A DNA stretch of 27,503 bases from the NCBI GenBank assembly GCA_964637725.1, contig CAZWXH010000010.1:1-27503 (forward strand), given 5' to 3'. Source of the DNA: CAZWXH01 sp964637725. Lineage in GTDB: Bacteria; Bacillota_I; Bacilli_A; Erysipelotrichales; Coprobacillaceae. The notes beneath the pieces are model-generated. The model was not told the origin of the DNA, searched no databases, and worked only from the letters and a program-made list of their open reading frames with translations. Below are positions 1 to 8,552 of the stretch, piece after piece (position 1 is the first letter of the stretch; every line of letters begins with the position of its first letter). Position numbers and translations under genes: made by a program.

Positions 1-55
1 ATAATCAGTTTGCATTAATTCATGATCAATATCAATTTGTATTAGAAAATTATAT

Positions 56-86
56 AAAAAAATTGACAAGTGAATTCACTTGTCAA
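56..86 (-). terminator. Intrinsic terminator after nfo
   Basis: Positions 63-86 are a perfect 24-base palindrome with 12-base arms (TTGACAAGTGAA and its complement). Read on the minus strand it is followed directly by a run of T (positions 62 down to 56). It lies 24 bases past the nfo stop codon. The form is that of a rho-independent terminator for the cshB-nfo unit. It might also stop plus-strand transcription, but the T tract on that side is weaker. Confidence 0.8.
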
Positions 87-109
87 AAGATTATAATTTT
101 ATTAAATAA

Positions 110-973
110 TTATTTTAAACCATTATTGAAAGTTTGAGATTCAAACATTTCAATTTCTTCTTTATAAGGAGCATGGTCTTCTATATAAGGTGTTTCTAGA
201 ATCTTAGGAACATCTTTTAATTTAGGATGGTGAACAATATAATTTAAGGTTTCAAATCCTATATAACCATAACCTATATTTTCATGTCTATCTTTATGTG
301 CTCCTCTTTCATTTTTAGAGTCATTAACATGAACAACTAATAAACGATCTAATCCAATCTTTTGTTCAAATTCATCTAAGATATCATCAAACTTTGTTAA
401 GTCATAACCAGCATCATTTAAATGACAAGTATCAAGACAAACACCTAATAATTCATTATATTTTACATTTTGAATAATATAAGCAATTTGATCAAAATCA
501 ATACCTAGTTCACTGCCTTTACCAGCCATTGTCTCTAAAGCAATACGGACTGTCTGATTAGCAGATAATACCATATTAAGTCCTTTAACAATTTGTTCTA
601 AGCCCACATCTTCTCCAGCTTTAACATGTGCCCCAGGATGTAACACTAAACGTGATACACCAATAGCTTCACATCTATCAATTTCTTGTTTAAGAAAACT
701 GACTGCTAACTCAAATGTTTCTGGTTTTACAGTATTTGCTAGATTAATAATATAGGGAGCATGAACAACAACATCGTTAATATCAATATGATGCTCTTTC
801 ATTAATTCTTTTGCTTCATCGATACGTAATTCACTGACAGGCTTCCTTGCTGTATTTTGTGGAGCCCCTGTATAGAACATGAAAGTTGTTGCTTGATATG
901 ACAACGCTTCTTTAACTGAGCCTAACATCATTTCTTTTCCACTCATAGAAACATGACTACCAATTTTTAACAC
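110..973 (-). CDS. nfo: Deoxyribonuclease IV (AP endonuclease, Nfo/EndoIV family)
   Basis: Endonuclease IV cuts the DNA backbone 5' of abasic sites in base-excision repair, using three zinc ions. The 287-residue length matches the family. It opens with the typical IGSHVSMSG segment. Metal-ligand motifs follow in order: HPGAH near residue 112, [39 protein letters not shown] and a late LETPY. The start codon is GTG (a TAGTG overlap with the end of cshB), with an AGAGG site about 10 bases upstream. In Bacillus this gene (yqfS) also sits next to cshB (yqfR). The overlap indicates co-transcription and probable translational coupling with the helicase. Confidence 0.95.
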   Translation of the reverse strand: MLKIGSHVSMSGKEMMLGSVKEALSYQATTFMFYTGAPQNTARKPVSELRIDEAKELMKEHHIDINDVVVHAPYIINLANTVKPETFELAVSFLKQEIDRCEAIGVSRLVLHPGAHVKAGEDVGLEQIVKGLNMVLSANQTVRIALETMAGKGSELGIDFDQIAYIIQNVKYNELLGVCLDTCHLNDAGYDLTKFDDILDEFEQKIGLDRLLVVHVNDSKNERGAHKDRHENIGYGYIGFETLNYIVHHPKLKDVPKILETPYIEDHAPYKEEIEMFESQTFNNGLK

Positions 974-2346
974 TATTCTTGTTCCTCTCTTTCACGTTTT
1001 TCTATTTGTGCTTTTTTAGCACGTTCCTTCTTTTGTCTTCTGATGTCTTGTTGAATCACTTGACGTTTTTCTTTTTTCACCATTGTTTCAATAACTCTTT
1101 TACGTTTTTTCTTATATCCAGGTTTAACCTTTGTTGGCTTTCTTACAATAGACGTAATCTTTTTCTCTAAGTCAGTTTGATGTCTCACTCTTGATTTACG
1201 CTTTTCACGATCTTTACTCTCAACAAACTCTTTACCCTTTAACTCTTTGATTTCAAAAGTAATTCCTTTTTTCTCTAATGCACGAACAATATTTTCATTA
1301 CTTGTATCATACATACTGTAACACTCACCAGTATACTTCCCACGTCCACAACGTCCACTTCTATGAATATAGAAGTCTAGTTCACTTGGAAAGTCTAGAT
1401 TGATAATATGACTTGCTCCATCGATATCAATTCCTCTAGCAGCAATATCTGTACCAACAATGTATTGATACTCCATATTTTTTATACGACGCATCATTTG
1501 TTTTCTTTCACGAGCTTCTAAATCTCCATGAATTTCTCCAACTTTATATCCATCTTCTCTTAATTTCTTTGTAATATCAGCAGCTTCCGTTCTTCTATTA
1601 CAAAAGATAATGCATATATAAGGATCAATGATCCCCATGATTTCTTTTAAAACTGTATAACGGTTACGATGTTTTGTTGGGATCAAGTAATGTGAAACAT
1701 TACGTGAAGTCGTTAAATCTTCATCAATTTCTAAAATCTTTGGATTCTTCATATATTTCTTTAAAAATGGTCTTAAACTAACTGGTATTGTTGCTGAAAA
1801 AACCATCATTTGAAGACTATTCTTCATCTTTGATATAACTGCATCAATATCTTCTAAATATCCAAATTCTAATGTCATATCAGCCTCATCAATAACGAAT
1901 ATATCAGCTGTTGTAATCTTAAGTGCTTGTTCCTCAATTGATAAATCCTTAATTCTCCCAGGTGTTCCAATAACAATATGGGGTTGAACACTCAACTTAT
2001 CAATAGCCTTTTGTTTATCACTACCACCAATAATCAATGAAACTCTTAATTCTTCATTGTGTTTTATAAATAACTTAGCATGTTCAAAAATCTGAGATGC
2101 AAGTTCTCTTGTAGGAGCAGTAATAACCGCTTGCACATGATCAGATTCAATATCTATCATATCAATAATAGGTATTAAAAAAGCATGTGTCTTACCTGTA
2201 CCTGTTTGTGATATACCTATCACATCTGTATGTTTATACACCAAAGGTATAACCGATCTTTGGATTTTTGTAGGGACTTCAAATTTCATATCTTGAAGCG
2301 TTTCTTTTATAAATGGTTTTAATTGATATTGTTCAAATAATTTCAT
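973..2346 (-). CDS. cshB: DEAD-box ATP-dependent RNA helicase (CshB-like)
   Basis: This is a DEAD-box RNA helicase, probably acting in RNA turnover or ribosome assembly, especially in the cold. All core motifs are present: Q motif (PTKIQ, near 25), motif I SQTGTGKT (46-53), Ia PTRELASQ, Ib TPGRI, II DEAD (153-156), III SAT (184-186), and [11 protein letters not shown] in the second RecA domain. The C-terminal 90 residues are highly basic and lysine/arginine rich, as expected for an RNA-binding tail. The 457-residue length fits CshB. It is the first gene of the cshB-nfo unit, with an AGGAGG site and a good SigA promoter upstream. The CshB assignment over CshA rests on its neighbours (nfo, YqfQ-like, ispH), matching Bacillus yqfP-yqfS. 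Confidence 0.93.
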   Translation of the reverse strand: MKLFEQYQLKPFIKETLQDMKFEVPTKIQRSVIPLVYKHTDVIGISQTGTGKTHAFLIPIIDMIDIESDHVQAVITAPTRELASQIFEHAKLFIKHNEELRVSLIIGGSDKQKAIDKLSVQPHIVIGTPGRIKDLSIEEQALKITTADIFVIDEADMTLEFGYLEDIDAVISKMKNSLQMMVFSATIPVSLRPFLKKYMKNPKILEIDEDLTTSRNVSHYLIPTKHRNRYTVLKEIMGIIDPYICIIFCNRRTEAADITKKLREDGYKVGEIHGDLEARERKQMMRRIKNMEYQYIVGTDIAARGIDIDGASHIINLDFPSELDFYIHRSGRCGRGKYTGECYSMYDTSNENIVRALEKKGITFEIKELKGKEFVESKDREKRKSRVRHQTDLEKKITSIVRKPTKVKPGYKKKRKRVIETMVKKEKRQVIQQDIRRQKKERAKKAQIEKREREEQE

Positions 2347-2373
2347 TATAACGCCTCCTCTCTTAGCCTTTTG

Positions 2374-2402
2374 ATTATACTATAATTCTTGACAAAAATC
2401 AA
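2374..2402 (-). promoter_or_regulatory. SigA-type promoter of cshB-nfo
   Basis: On the minus strand, a TTGATT -35 (positions 2397-2402) and a TATAAT -10 (2374-2379) are separated by exactly 17 bases. They lie 28 bases upstream of the cshB start, leaving room for a short leader with the AGGAGG site. Confidence 0.75.
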
Positions 2403-2524
2403 AATACTTTGCATTTAAGATGATTTTCATTATTCAATGCAGGATGGTCATGTCCCTTTGTTATATGATGAGTAAAGAATAGCTTATAACATACCATTAA
2501 AATAACATCACAACTTTATCTAAC

Positions 2525-2541
2525 ATTCATATATTATGAAT
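2525..2541 (+). repeat. Small inverted repeat just before the yqfQ-like ribosome site
   Basis: ATTCATA and TATGAAT are separated by three bases and end one base before the AGGAGGTG ribosome site of the downstream gene. It could be a weak mRNA hairpin or a protein-binding site. No clear SigA promoter (-35 plus -10 at 16-18 bases) was found for this gene between 2403 and 2554, which is the longest gene-poor stretch in the window. Confidence 0.4.
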
Positions 2542-2554
2542 AGGAGGTGTTACG

Positions 2555-2932
2555 ATGTATCCACAATTTCCTAATCAAAACTATTATCCTTATCAATCTT
2601 ACTATCCTACAAATCCAATGATGCCAAATATGATGAGAAAACCTTCATTATTACAATCAATGAAGCTTTCAATGGGGCAACTTTCTATGTCATCTACTTT
2701 GCGTACTGCACAAAAAACTCTTTATACAGCTAATCAGTTAATTCCTATCGTTAATCAATTAAGACCTGTCTTGCATAATGCTACTACAGCATTCAGAGTT
2801 GTTAAAGCAGTGAAATCATTTGACTTTGATGAAATCGATCAAGAAATCGATCAAAACATTGTAGAAAAAAAAGAAGAATCAGATAAAAACGATTCTAAAA
2901 GTAATGATAATATATTTGAGAACATGTTATAA
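2555..2932 (+). CDS. YqfQ-like small protein of unknown function
   Basis: A 125-residue protein. The first 30 residues are rich in Pro, Tyr, Asn and Gln (starting MYPQFPNQNYYPYQ). A middle helical segment (about 45-88) carries the pattern AQKTLYTANQLIPIVNQLRP. The tail is acidic and charged (95-125) and likely disordered. The composition and the 'AQK..P.V.Q..P...N' pattern recall the Bacillus YqfQ/VrrA family, whose role is unknown. The neighbourhood supports this, because Bacillus yqfQ lies between ispH and cshB and both are nearby here. Unlike in Bacillus, the gene points away from cshB. The start is supported by AGGAGGTG six bases upstream. Family membership is inferred from pattern and synteny, not from a search. 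Confidence 0.65.
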   Translation: MYPQFPNQNYYPYQSYYPTNPMMPNMMRKPSLLQSMKLSMGQLSMSSTLRTAQKTLYTANQLIPIVNQLRPVLHNATTAFRVVKAVKSFDFDEIDQEIDQNIVEKKEESDKNDSKSNDNIFENML

Positions 2933-2959
2933 AAGCCTACATAATTACGTAGGCTTTTT
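2931..2959. terminator. Bidirectional terminator between yqfQ-like gene and mutS-like gene
   Basis: AAAAGCCTAC (2931-2940) pairs with GTAGGCTTTT (2949-2958) around an 8-base loop, with A and T tracts on either side. It serves two convergent genes. The stop codon of the minus-strand gene (2945-2947) lies in the loop. Confidence 0.88.
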
Positions 2960-4516
2960 GATTTGATCTAATATATCTTGATCATAATGATGAACTTCTA
3001 ATAAACGAATTGCATTTCCAACTTTACATATTCCTTCTTTTATTGTGTAATCACAATAAAGCATATTATCTCTAACATCGTCATGGAAGCAATATTGTTT
3101 TATATCAGGAAAACTTTCTACTAAATCTAGATCATGGGTTGTCACAAGTGTTATGGATTGAGTCTTAAACAAATGATTCAAAACTGCTCTTGAAATAGCA
3201 ATCCTTTCTTTTTCATTCGTTCCTCTTAAAATTTCATCAATAAATATTAAACATATTTTCTCTTTTGACATATCAAGAATGTTTTTCATAACTTTAATCT
3301 CTTTTACATAATAACTATCCCCTGAATCAAGATCATCCTTCATATGAATTGAACTACATAACTGAAAAGGATAATAACTAAATTCACTCGCAAAACATGT
3401 ATGAAAGGCTCTTGCCATTACCATATTCAATCCAACTGTTTTTAAGAATGTTGATTTACCAGAAGCATTTGTCCCAGTTATAATACAAGAAGCATCACTT
3501 GAAAAAGAGTTCTTAACAGCATTCTTAATTTCTGGATGATAACAATCTTTAAACTCTAATTTAATATCATCTGTTTTTTTAGGTAAACAAGTCGCATAAT
3601 TCTCTCTTAAATAATATATAGATAAAGAAACATCCACCATACCTACATATTCATAAATATTGATAAGATCTTTATTAAGTTCTTCTTTATTCTTCTTAAG
3701 AATAAGACATTGCAATAATGGAATAAAGAACATTCCTTGAATAAACTCCATTAAATAAAAGATATCAATTCTTTGTATTGATGAACATATCCTGTAAAGC
3801 CTTGTATGTTTTTTAGCTTTCTTTACCATTCTATCAATTGTCATTTTATCACTTTCTAAGAAAATATGAAATTGCGATAATCTTCCTAAAGAATGAACAA
3901 GTTCACAATAACTAAAAGATTGACTCATAATATCATCGGTCTTTCTTGTGTAGTGACTGTATAAAGATGATTGCATTGCTACCCATAAAAAGAGAAACAT
4001 AAAAGCCTCAACACCAAAAAACAAAGGTAATACTAAACAAATAACTAATAAAATTAGTGAACCAAAAATAATATAAATATCTTTATTACTTATCTCTTTT
4101 ACCTTTTTAAATAAATTTAAACATTCACTATAATATTTATCTAATTGATAGAGTTCATATATAACTTTCTTTAACTTTATATCATCATCCCAATTTCCAA
4201 TCATACTTTGAAAAACATCTTGATCGATATGCGAAGAATAAAGATTACCATACATATACTCTTTTCCAATATTCGTATATGTCCGATCAATGATTTTAAA
4301 CAAAGTATCTAATTCTAAATCATTGTACACAATATCATCAATATCTTTTGAATTTAACTGATGATAGTATTCTTTCGTTAAATCACTTTCGTTTTTAACT
4401 AGCACATTTGCCTTAAACATATTATATAAATTCTGTTTTTTATAATACTTAAATAAAAATGCTATAACAACAATAGTTAATATAATTGCTGCTAAAATCA
4501 AAACAACATATTCCAT
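2945..4516 (-). CDS. Membrane-anchored MutS-like ATPase
   Basis: 523 residues. The C-terminal half is a MutS-type ATPase domain: Walker A GTNASGKST (348-356), a typical MutS middle motif with DDLDSGDSYY (394-403), Walker B ICLIFIDEILRGTN (421-434), and a THDLDL histidine switch (460-465). The N-terminus is not a DNA-mismatch domain. It has one membrane helix (residues 3-22) and a second hydrophobic block (about 147-185), followed by a helical lever-like region. This matches the group of membrane MutS-like proteins found in Bacillota and Bacteroidota, whose function is unknown; it is unlikely to do mismatch repair. It lies 37 bases downstream of merR with its own AAGGAGG site, so the two probably form an operon. 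Confidence 0.8.
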   Translation of the reverse strand: MEYVVLILAAIILTIVVIAFLFKYYKKQNLYNMFKANVLVKNESDLTKEYYHQLNSKDIDDIVYNDLELDTLFKIIDRTYTNIGKEYMYGNLYSSHIDQDVFQSMIGNWDDDIKLKKVIYELYQLDKYYSECLNLFKKVKEISNKDIYIIFGSLILLVICLVLPLFFGVEAFMFLFLWVAMQSSLYSHYTRKTDDIMSQSFSYCELVHSLGRLSQFHIFLESDKMTIDRMVKKAKKHTRLYRICSSIQRIDIFYLMEFIQGMFFIPLLQCLILKKNKEELNKDLINIYEYVGMVDVSLSIYYLRENYATCLPKKTDDIKLEFKDCYHPEIKNAVKNSFSSDASCIITGTNASGKSTFLKTVGLNMVMARAFHTCFASEFSYYPFQLCSSIHMKDDLDSGDSYYVKEIKVMKNILDMSKEKICLIFIDEILRGTNEKERIAISRAVLNHLFKTQSITLVTTHDLDLVESFPDIKQYCFHDDVRDNMLYCDYTIKEGICKVGNAIRLLEVHHYDQDILDQIKKPT

Positions 4517-4553
4517 AGTTTCCCCTCCTTACACACACAATAAGGCCATTCCC

Positions 4554-5141
4554 TTAGGGTCTGTCAAACTTTTTCTTTAATTTATTAATAATTTTATATA
4601 TAAATGTTTGAACATATACAGAACTAAGACTTGTCGCTAACAAAAACACAAGAGTTAAGCTTATTGTTAAAAGATTATCACTAGTTTCTGATAAAACACC
4701 AACAAAGCAGAATATCATAATAGGTAACATATAAGCATCAAAATCAATTGTTTCTTGATATTTAGCTTTTATGTTTTTTAATTCAAAAATTTTATCCATT
4801 TCTTTAGATAACGAATCTATTTCTTTATGACCTTGAATCATCTCTTTAACATCTTCAATATATTGAATAGAAGTATCTAATTCATAATATTGTTTTAAAT
4901 ACTCTTCTTTTTTTTGTTCAAAGACTTCATAATTTTGATTTATTAAGACATCGTGTATTTGCGATAAAGTAAATCCAAGATTTCTTAATTGTTTCACTTT
5001 ATGTAAAACCAGGATCTCCTTTTCTGTATAATCACGATATCCCATATTATCTTTTTGTGGCTGTATAAATCCTTTACTTTCATATAAATTAATAGCTTTC
5101 TTAGAAAGACCAACTTCTTTAGATAGATCTTGAATATACAT
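4554..5141 (-). CDS. MerR-family regulator with C-terminal membrane segments
   Basis: 195 residues from the chosen ATG. The N-terminal 70 residues form a MerR winged helix-turn-helix (start MYIQDLSKEVGLSKKAINLY, then GYRDYTEKEI and LRNLGFTLSQIHDVL). A coiled coil follows (about 72-130), as in MerR dimers. In place of a ligand domain there are two hydrophobic segments (about 137-151 and 157-183) and a basic end. This suggests a membrane-tethered or membrane-sensing regulator. The frame stays open to a TTG at 5156, but that start would run through the GGAGG site, which is correctly placed for the ATG at 5141. It is first in a unit with the MutS-like gene and divergent from ispH, so those are its likely targets. 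Confidence 0.8.
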   Translation of the reverse strand: MYIQDLSKEVGLSKKAINLYESKGFIQPQKDNMGYRDYTEKEILVLHKVKQLRNLGFTLSQIHDVLINQNYEVFEQKKEEYLKQYYELDTSIQYIEDVKEMIQGHKEIDSLSKEMDKIFELKNIKAKYQETIDFDAYMLPIMIFCFVGVLSETSDNLLTISLTLVFLLATSLSSVYVQTFIYKIINKLKKKFDRP

Positions 5142-5166
5142 AAAACATTCCTCCAATACTTTATTT

Positions 5167-5213
5167 AGTATAACATAATTTCATTATAACAAAATAATTT
5201 ATTATGTTATAAT
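5167..5213. promoter_or_regulatory. Divergent merR/ispH promoter region with 11-bp inverted repeat
   Basis: TATAACATAAT (5169-5179) and its exact inverse ATTATGTTATA (5201-5211) are separated by 21 bases. The right arm overlaps a TATAAT -10 for ispH (5208-5213). The left arm overlaps TATACT on the minus strand (5167-5172), a possible -10 for merR. Neither -10 has a convincing -35 at the normal spacing. The layout fits an operator controlling both directions, with the adjacent MerR protein as the obvious candidate. Such AT-rich inverted repeats can arise by chance. Confidence 0.5.
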
Positions 5214-5230
5214 AATTTGGAGGTGATTTC

Positions 5231-6142
5231 ATGTTAGTTAAAGCTATTACTCCTAGAGGTTATTGTAAAGGTGTTGTCAAAGCTATACAAATAGCAAAAC
5301 AAGCAAGTACAATAGATAAACCCATATATATCTTAGGAATGATTGTTCATAATCAATATATTGTTAATGAATTAGAGAAGTTAGGAATTCATACCATTGA
5401 TCATAAAGGAAAAACAAGATTAGAGTTATTAGATGAGATAGATAAAGGAACGGTTATTATTACTGCTCATGGAGCAAGTGAGCAAGTCTTTTATAAAGCA
5501 AAACAAAAAGGATTAAATGTGATTGATGCATCTTGTCAAGATGTCATTAAAACACATGACTTAATAAAAGATAAATTAAATGAAGGATATGATATCCTAT
5601 ACATAGGTAAAGTTGGTCATCCTGAGGCTGAAGGTGCTATTTCCATTGATGATAAACATATTCATCTCATCACTTCAAAAGAAGATATAGATAAAATGAA
5701 TAAAGATCTTTCATATATTATCACCAATCAAACAACGATGTCTTTATACGATGTATTTGATTTATGTGAGTATGCTAAGGAAGTCTTACCACATATTGAA
5801 ATCGCAAAAGAAACATGTACTGCCACAAAAATAAGACAAGAAGCAATTTCTGATATCGAAGATGATGTTGACATTGTCTTTATCGTTGGTGATCCTCATT
5901 CAAACAATACTCAAAAACTTGCATCAATTGCTTCTCTTAACAAAGAAGTCTATATGATAGAAAGTATTGAACAATTAGATATTAATGTTTTAAAAGGAAA
6001 GAAAAAAGCAGCCGTATCATCTGGTGCTTCCACTCCTACTTATCTTACAAATCAAGTTATTAATTATTTAAAACAGTTTGATGAGAACAATCCTCAAACT
6101 TATCTAAAACCAATTATTGAAACAAAAAAAATATTAGACTAA
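5231..6142 (+). CDS. ispH: 4-hydroxy-3-methylbut-2-enyl diphosphate reductase (IspH)
   Basis: The last enzyme of the MEP isoprenoid pathway, reducing HMBPP to IPP and DMAPP with a [4Fe-4S] cluster. The three cluster cysteines are present: Cys12 (GYCKGV), Cys102 (DASCQDVIKTH) and Cys196 (ETCTATKIRQ). Substrate-binding elements are also present: His40, His80, His130 and Glu132 (GHPEAEG), QTT (167-169), SNN (224-226) and SSGASTP. Length 303 is typical. Some normally invariant residues differ (GYC for GFC, SCQ for TCP, CTAT for CNAT), so it is a divergent but intact IspH. It has an excellent GGAGGTG site. Synteny with cshB and the YqfQ-like gene matches Bacillus yqfP. Confidence 0.94.
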   Translation: MLVKAITPRGYCKGVVKAIQIAKQASTIDKPIYILGMIVHNQYIVNELEKLGIHTIDHKGKTRLELLDEIDKGTVIITAHGASEQVFYKAKQKGLNVIDASCQDVIKTHDLIKDKLNEGYDILYIGKVGHPEAEGAISIDDKHIHLITSKEDIDKMNKDLSYIITNQTTMSLYDVFDLCEYAKEVLPHIEIAKETCTATKIRQEAISDIEDDVDIVFIVGDPHSNNTQKLASIASLNKEVYMIESIEQLDINVLKGKKKAAVSSGASTPTYLTNQVINYLKQFDENNPQTYLKPIIETKKILD

Positions 6143-6174
6143 AAGAAGAAACTTATAAATATCTTCTTTTTTTC
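6141..6174 (+). terminator. Terminator after ispH
   Basis: AAAAGAAGA (6141-6149) pairs with TCTTCTTTT (6162-6170) and is followed by further T. It directly overlaps the ispH stop codon. Confidence 0.75.
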
Positions 6175-6175
6175 T

Positions 6176-6208
6176 AAAAAAGAATCATAAATAAACATTA
6201 TGATTCTT
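6176..6208 (-). terminator. Terminator after the MATE exporter gene
   Basis: AAGAATCATAA (6180-6190) and TTATGATTCTT (6198-6208) are perfect 11-base arms around a 7-base loop, followed on the minus strand by five T. The right arm lies within the last codons of the MATE gene. Confidence 0.85.
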
Positions 6209-7544
6209 CATCAGGTAACCATTTTACCTTATGATAATAAATTAAGAACATTATCGCACATGTTATCCAGGTCACTGGCCAACCAAAGAATACAAAGAAA
6301 ACATCGGATGTAAACTTCGTAACAATCGCCAAATAAATTTGTCTTAAGATAACAAAGTTAAAGACCATAATATACATAGGGACTGATGACTTTCCGGCCC
6401 CTCTTAATACACCATTATAAATCTGAGTGAATGGTAAAAGGATATAAAATGGTATAAATGCGAGTTGCATAGTTCTACCCGCTTCGATAACATCACGTTC
6501 ATTATTAAATATAGCAATGAACTCTTTACCAAAGACAAATAATGAAACAGATATAACCGCAATAACAGCCAAGGTCATATATAAAGCACTTTTTGATCCT
6601 TTTTTAACACGATCATATTTTTTAGCTCCAATATTTTGTCCAACAAATGTTGTAATTGCCATGTTAAAACTTTGAAGTGGTAAGTTGACAAAGCCATCAA
6701 TTCTTATTGATGCAGAGTATCCCGCCACCACACTTGATCCAAAGGAGTTAACATAGGATTGAACAACTACATTTGATAATGAAACTATACTTTGTTGGAT
6801 TCCTGTTGGTAATCCAATAAGAATAATTCTTTTTAAAATAGTCCAATGAAAATGAATTTGTTTAATATAGAGGCGATGTGGTCCATCACTTTTCATTAAT
6901 ACTGCAACAACTAAAATAGCACTGACTCCTTGAGCAATCAATGTGGCATAACCAGCCCCTGCAACTCCTAATCCTAAATACTTAACAAATATGAAGTCTA
7001 ATATAATATTAATTATACAAGCGATAATTAAAAAATATAATGGCCTTTTAGAATCCCCCATAGCACGAAGAATCCCAGCACCCATATTATAAATCAAAGC
7101 AAAAGAGATTCCTGCAAAGTAAATTACTAGGTACGTTGATGATTCAGGAAAAACATCAGCCGGAATACCAATCGCATGAAGCATTGGGTTTGTCCCTAAA
7201 ACTCCAACAATAGTAAGTACTATTGACATAACAATCGTTAATGCGGATGCACTATGTACGGCTTTCTTTAGATTTTTATGATCTTCAGCACCATAATACT
7301 GAGCAATGATAACTCCTGCTCCAGTTGCAAGCCCCATAAAAAAACCAATTAACATATTGGTGATTGGTGATGATGCTCCAACAGCAGCTAGAGCTTCTTT
7401 TCCTACATAGTTTCCTACTACATATGCATCGACTGTATTATATAATTGTTGAAATAGGTTCCCAATAAGTAATGGTATTGAAAACCAAAATATAGACTTG
7501 GCAATTGGTCCATTAATTAAATCTACCTTTTTTTTCTGTCTCAT
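6198..7544 (-). CDS. MATE-family multidrug/sodium (or proton) antiporter
   Basis: 448 residues with about 12 membrane helices and two related halves, the normal size for MATE exporters. The start of helix 1 is typical of the family (PLLIGNLFQQLYNTVDAYVVG), as are GATGAGVIIAQYYGA-like and FVGQNIGAKKYDRV segments. These proteins export cationic drugs or metabolites using a sodium or proton gradient. The substrate cannot be told from sequence. It is a single gene bounded by its own terminator, with a GGGGGA ribosome site and a possible TACAAT -10 about 40 bases upstream lacking a good -35. The divergent HAD gene has no evident functional link. Confidence 0.92.
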   Translation of the reverse strand: MRQKKKVDLINGPIAKSIFWFSIPLLIGNLFQQLYNTVDAYVVGNYVGKEALAAVGASSPITNMLIGFFMGLATGAGVIIAQYYGAEDHKNLKKAVHSASALTIVMSIVLTIVGVLGTNPMLHAIGIPADVFPESSTYLVIYFAGISFALIYNMGAGILRAMGDSKRPLYFLIIACIINIILDFIFVKYLGLGVAGAGYATLIAQGVSAILVVAVLMKSDGPHRLYIKQIHFHWTILKRIILIGLPTGIQQSIVSLSNVVVQSYVNSFGSSVVAGYSASIRIDGFVNLPLQSFNMAITTFVGQNIGAKKYDRVKKGSKSALYMTLAVIAVISVSLFVFGKEFIAIFNNERDVIEAGRTMQLAFIPFYILLPFTQIYNGVLRGAGKSSVPMYIMVFNFVILRQIYLAIVTKFTSDVFFVFFGWPVTWITCAIMFLIYYHKVKWLPDEES

Positions 7545-7654
7545 AATATTCCCCCACTAATAATGATATTGTACTCCTTTTTTTAAATAAATAAAGGTCT
7601 ATATGTTAATAATTGCAAGATATGAAAATTATATAGTTTTAAAATATTTTTCTA

Positions 7655-7660
7655 TATAAT
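7655..7660 (+). promoter_or_regulatory. -10 element of the HAD phosphatase gene
   Basis: TATAAT at 7655-7660, without a recognisable -35 (TATAGT at 17 bases). Transcription would start near 7667, leaving a very short leader before the ATG at 7680 and ruling out an upstream ATG at 7659. Confidence 0.5.
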
Positions 7661-7679
7661 GGATATATGGAGGGTGTAT

Positions 7680-8531
7680 ATGAGTAGAAATATTATATTT
7701 TTTGATGTAGATGGAACATTAGTAGATGTTAGAGGTGCTAGAGAATTTATTCCTGAATCGACAATTAAAGCAATACAAGCAACTAGAGAAAAAGGTAATC
7801 TTTGTTTTTTATGTACAGGAAGAAGTAAAGCTGAGATATTTGATCATATATGGGAAGTAGGCTTTGATGGACTGATTGGAGCTGGTGGAGGTTTTGTAGA
7901 AATTAATAACGAAACTCTTTATCACAAAAAAGTGACAAAAGAATCTATTGAGCATGTTGTAGATTTTTTTGAAAAACATGGCTTTGATTACTATTTAGAA
8001 AGCAATGGAGGTCTATACGCAAGTGAAAATCTTGTTGAAAGATTAGAGTATATTACTTATGGTGATCTAAAAAATGATCCCCTAGCAAGAGAAAAAAAGG
8101 AAAAAGAACCAAGTCATTTTATTCCTGCATTAAAACAAGGACATGACTTGCATAGAGATGATGTCAATAAAATCTGTTTCTTAGAAAAAGGTGGTTTCCC
8201 TTTTGAAAATATTAGAGCAGAGTTTGAAAAAGAATTTAATGTTATTCACTGTACAGTTCCTATGTTTGGTGATGATAGTGGAGAATTATCTGTTCCTGGT
8301 GTACACAAAGGTTCGGCAATCGATGAACTTATTCATCACTTAGGTATTCCTAAAGAAAACACTTATGCTTACGGTGATGGACTTAATGATATTGAAATGT
8401 TAGAATTCTGCCAGTATGGAATTGCAGTAGGAAACGCTAAAGAAGGACTTAAAGAAATCGCTGATGAAGTGACTGATGATATTTTAAATGATGGTGTTTA
8501 TAATTCAATGAAGAAACATGGATTAATCTAA
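7680..8531 (+). CDS. Cof-type HAD-IIB phosphatase
   Basis: 283 residues. The haloacid dehalogenase motifs occur in order: I FFDVDGTLVD (Asp9 nucleophile, Asp11 acid/base), II CTGRSK (Thr of motif II), III Lys in PGVHKGSAI, IV YGDGLNDIEM. A type IIB cap lies between motifs II and III. The family hydrolyses sugar phosphates, nucleotides or flavin-type phosphates; the substrate cannot be assigned. The start was chosen at 7680 because GGAGGG lies just upstream. The in-frame ATG at 7659 overlaps the -10 hexamer and lacks a ribosome site. The gene stands alone between the MATE and lysozyme genes. Confidence 0.9.
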   Translation: MSRNIIFFDVDGTLVDVRGAREFIPESTIKAIQATREKGNLCFLCTGRSKAEIFDHIWEVGFDGLIGAGGGFVEINNETLYHKKVTKESIEHVVDFFEKHGFDYYLESNGGLYASENLVERLEYITYGDLKNDPLAREKKEKEPSHFIPALKQGHDLHRDDVNKICFLEKGGFPFENIRAEFEKEFNVIHCTVPMFGDDSGELSVPGVHKGSAIDELIHHLGIPKENTYAYGDGLNDIEMLEFCQYGIAVGNAKEGLKEIADEVTDDILNDGVYNSMKKHGLI

Positions 8532-8552
8532 AAAGGAGCATTGCTCCTTTTT
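8530..8552. terminator. Bidirectional terminator between HAD and lysozyme genes
   Basis: AAAAAGGAGC (8530-8539) and GCTCCTTTTT (8543-8552) form a perfect 10-base stem with a 3-base loop, with A and T tracts on both sides. It touches the stop codons of both convergent genes. Confidence 0.92.

Noticed and set aside
3..137. Open plus-strand frame running in from the left edge (about 44 codons)
   Set aside because: It passes through the terminator palindrome at 63-86 and overlaps the end of nfo on the other strand. It could be the end of a gene outside the window, but nothing in the residues is recognisable.
2389..2394. TTGACA on the plus strand as a -35 for the YqfQ-like gene
   Set aside because: No acceptable -10 lies 16-18 bases downstream, and the leader would be over 100 bases. 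The motif overlaps the cshB promoter spacer.
2945..4516. True mismatch-repair MutS or MutS2
   Set aside because: No mismatch-recognition or Smr domain is present, the N-terminus is membrane-spanning, and no mutL is near.
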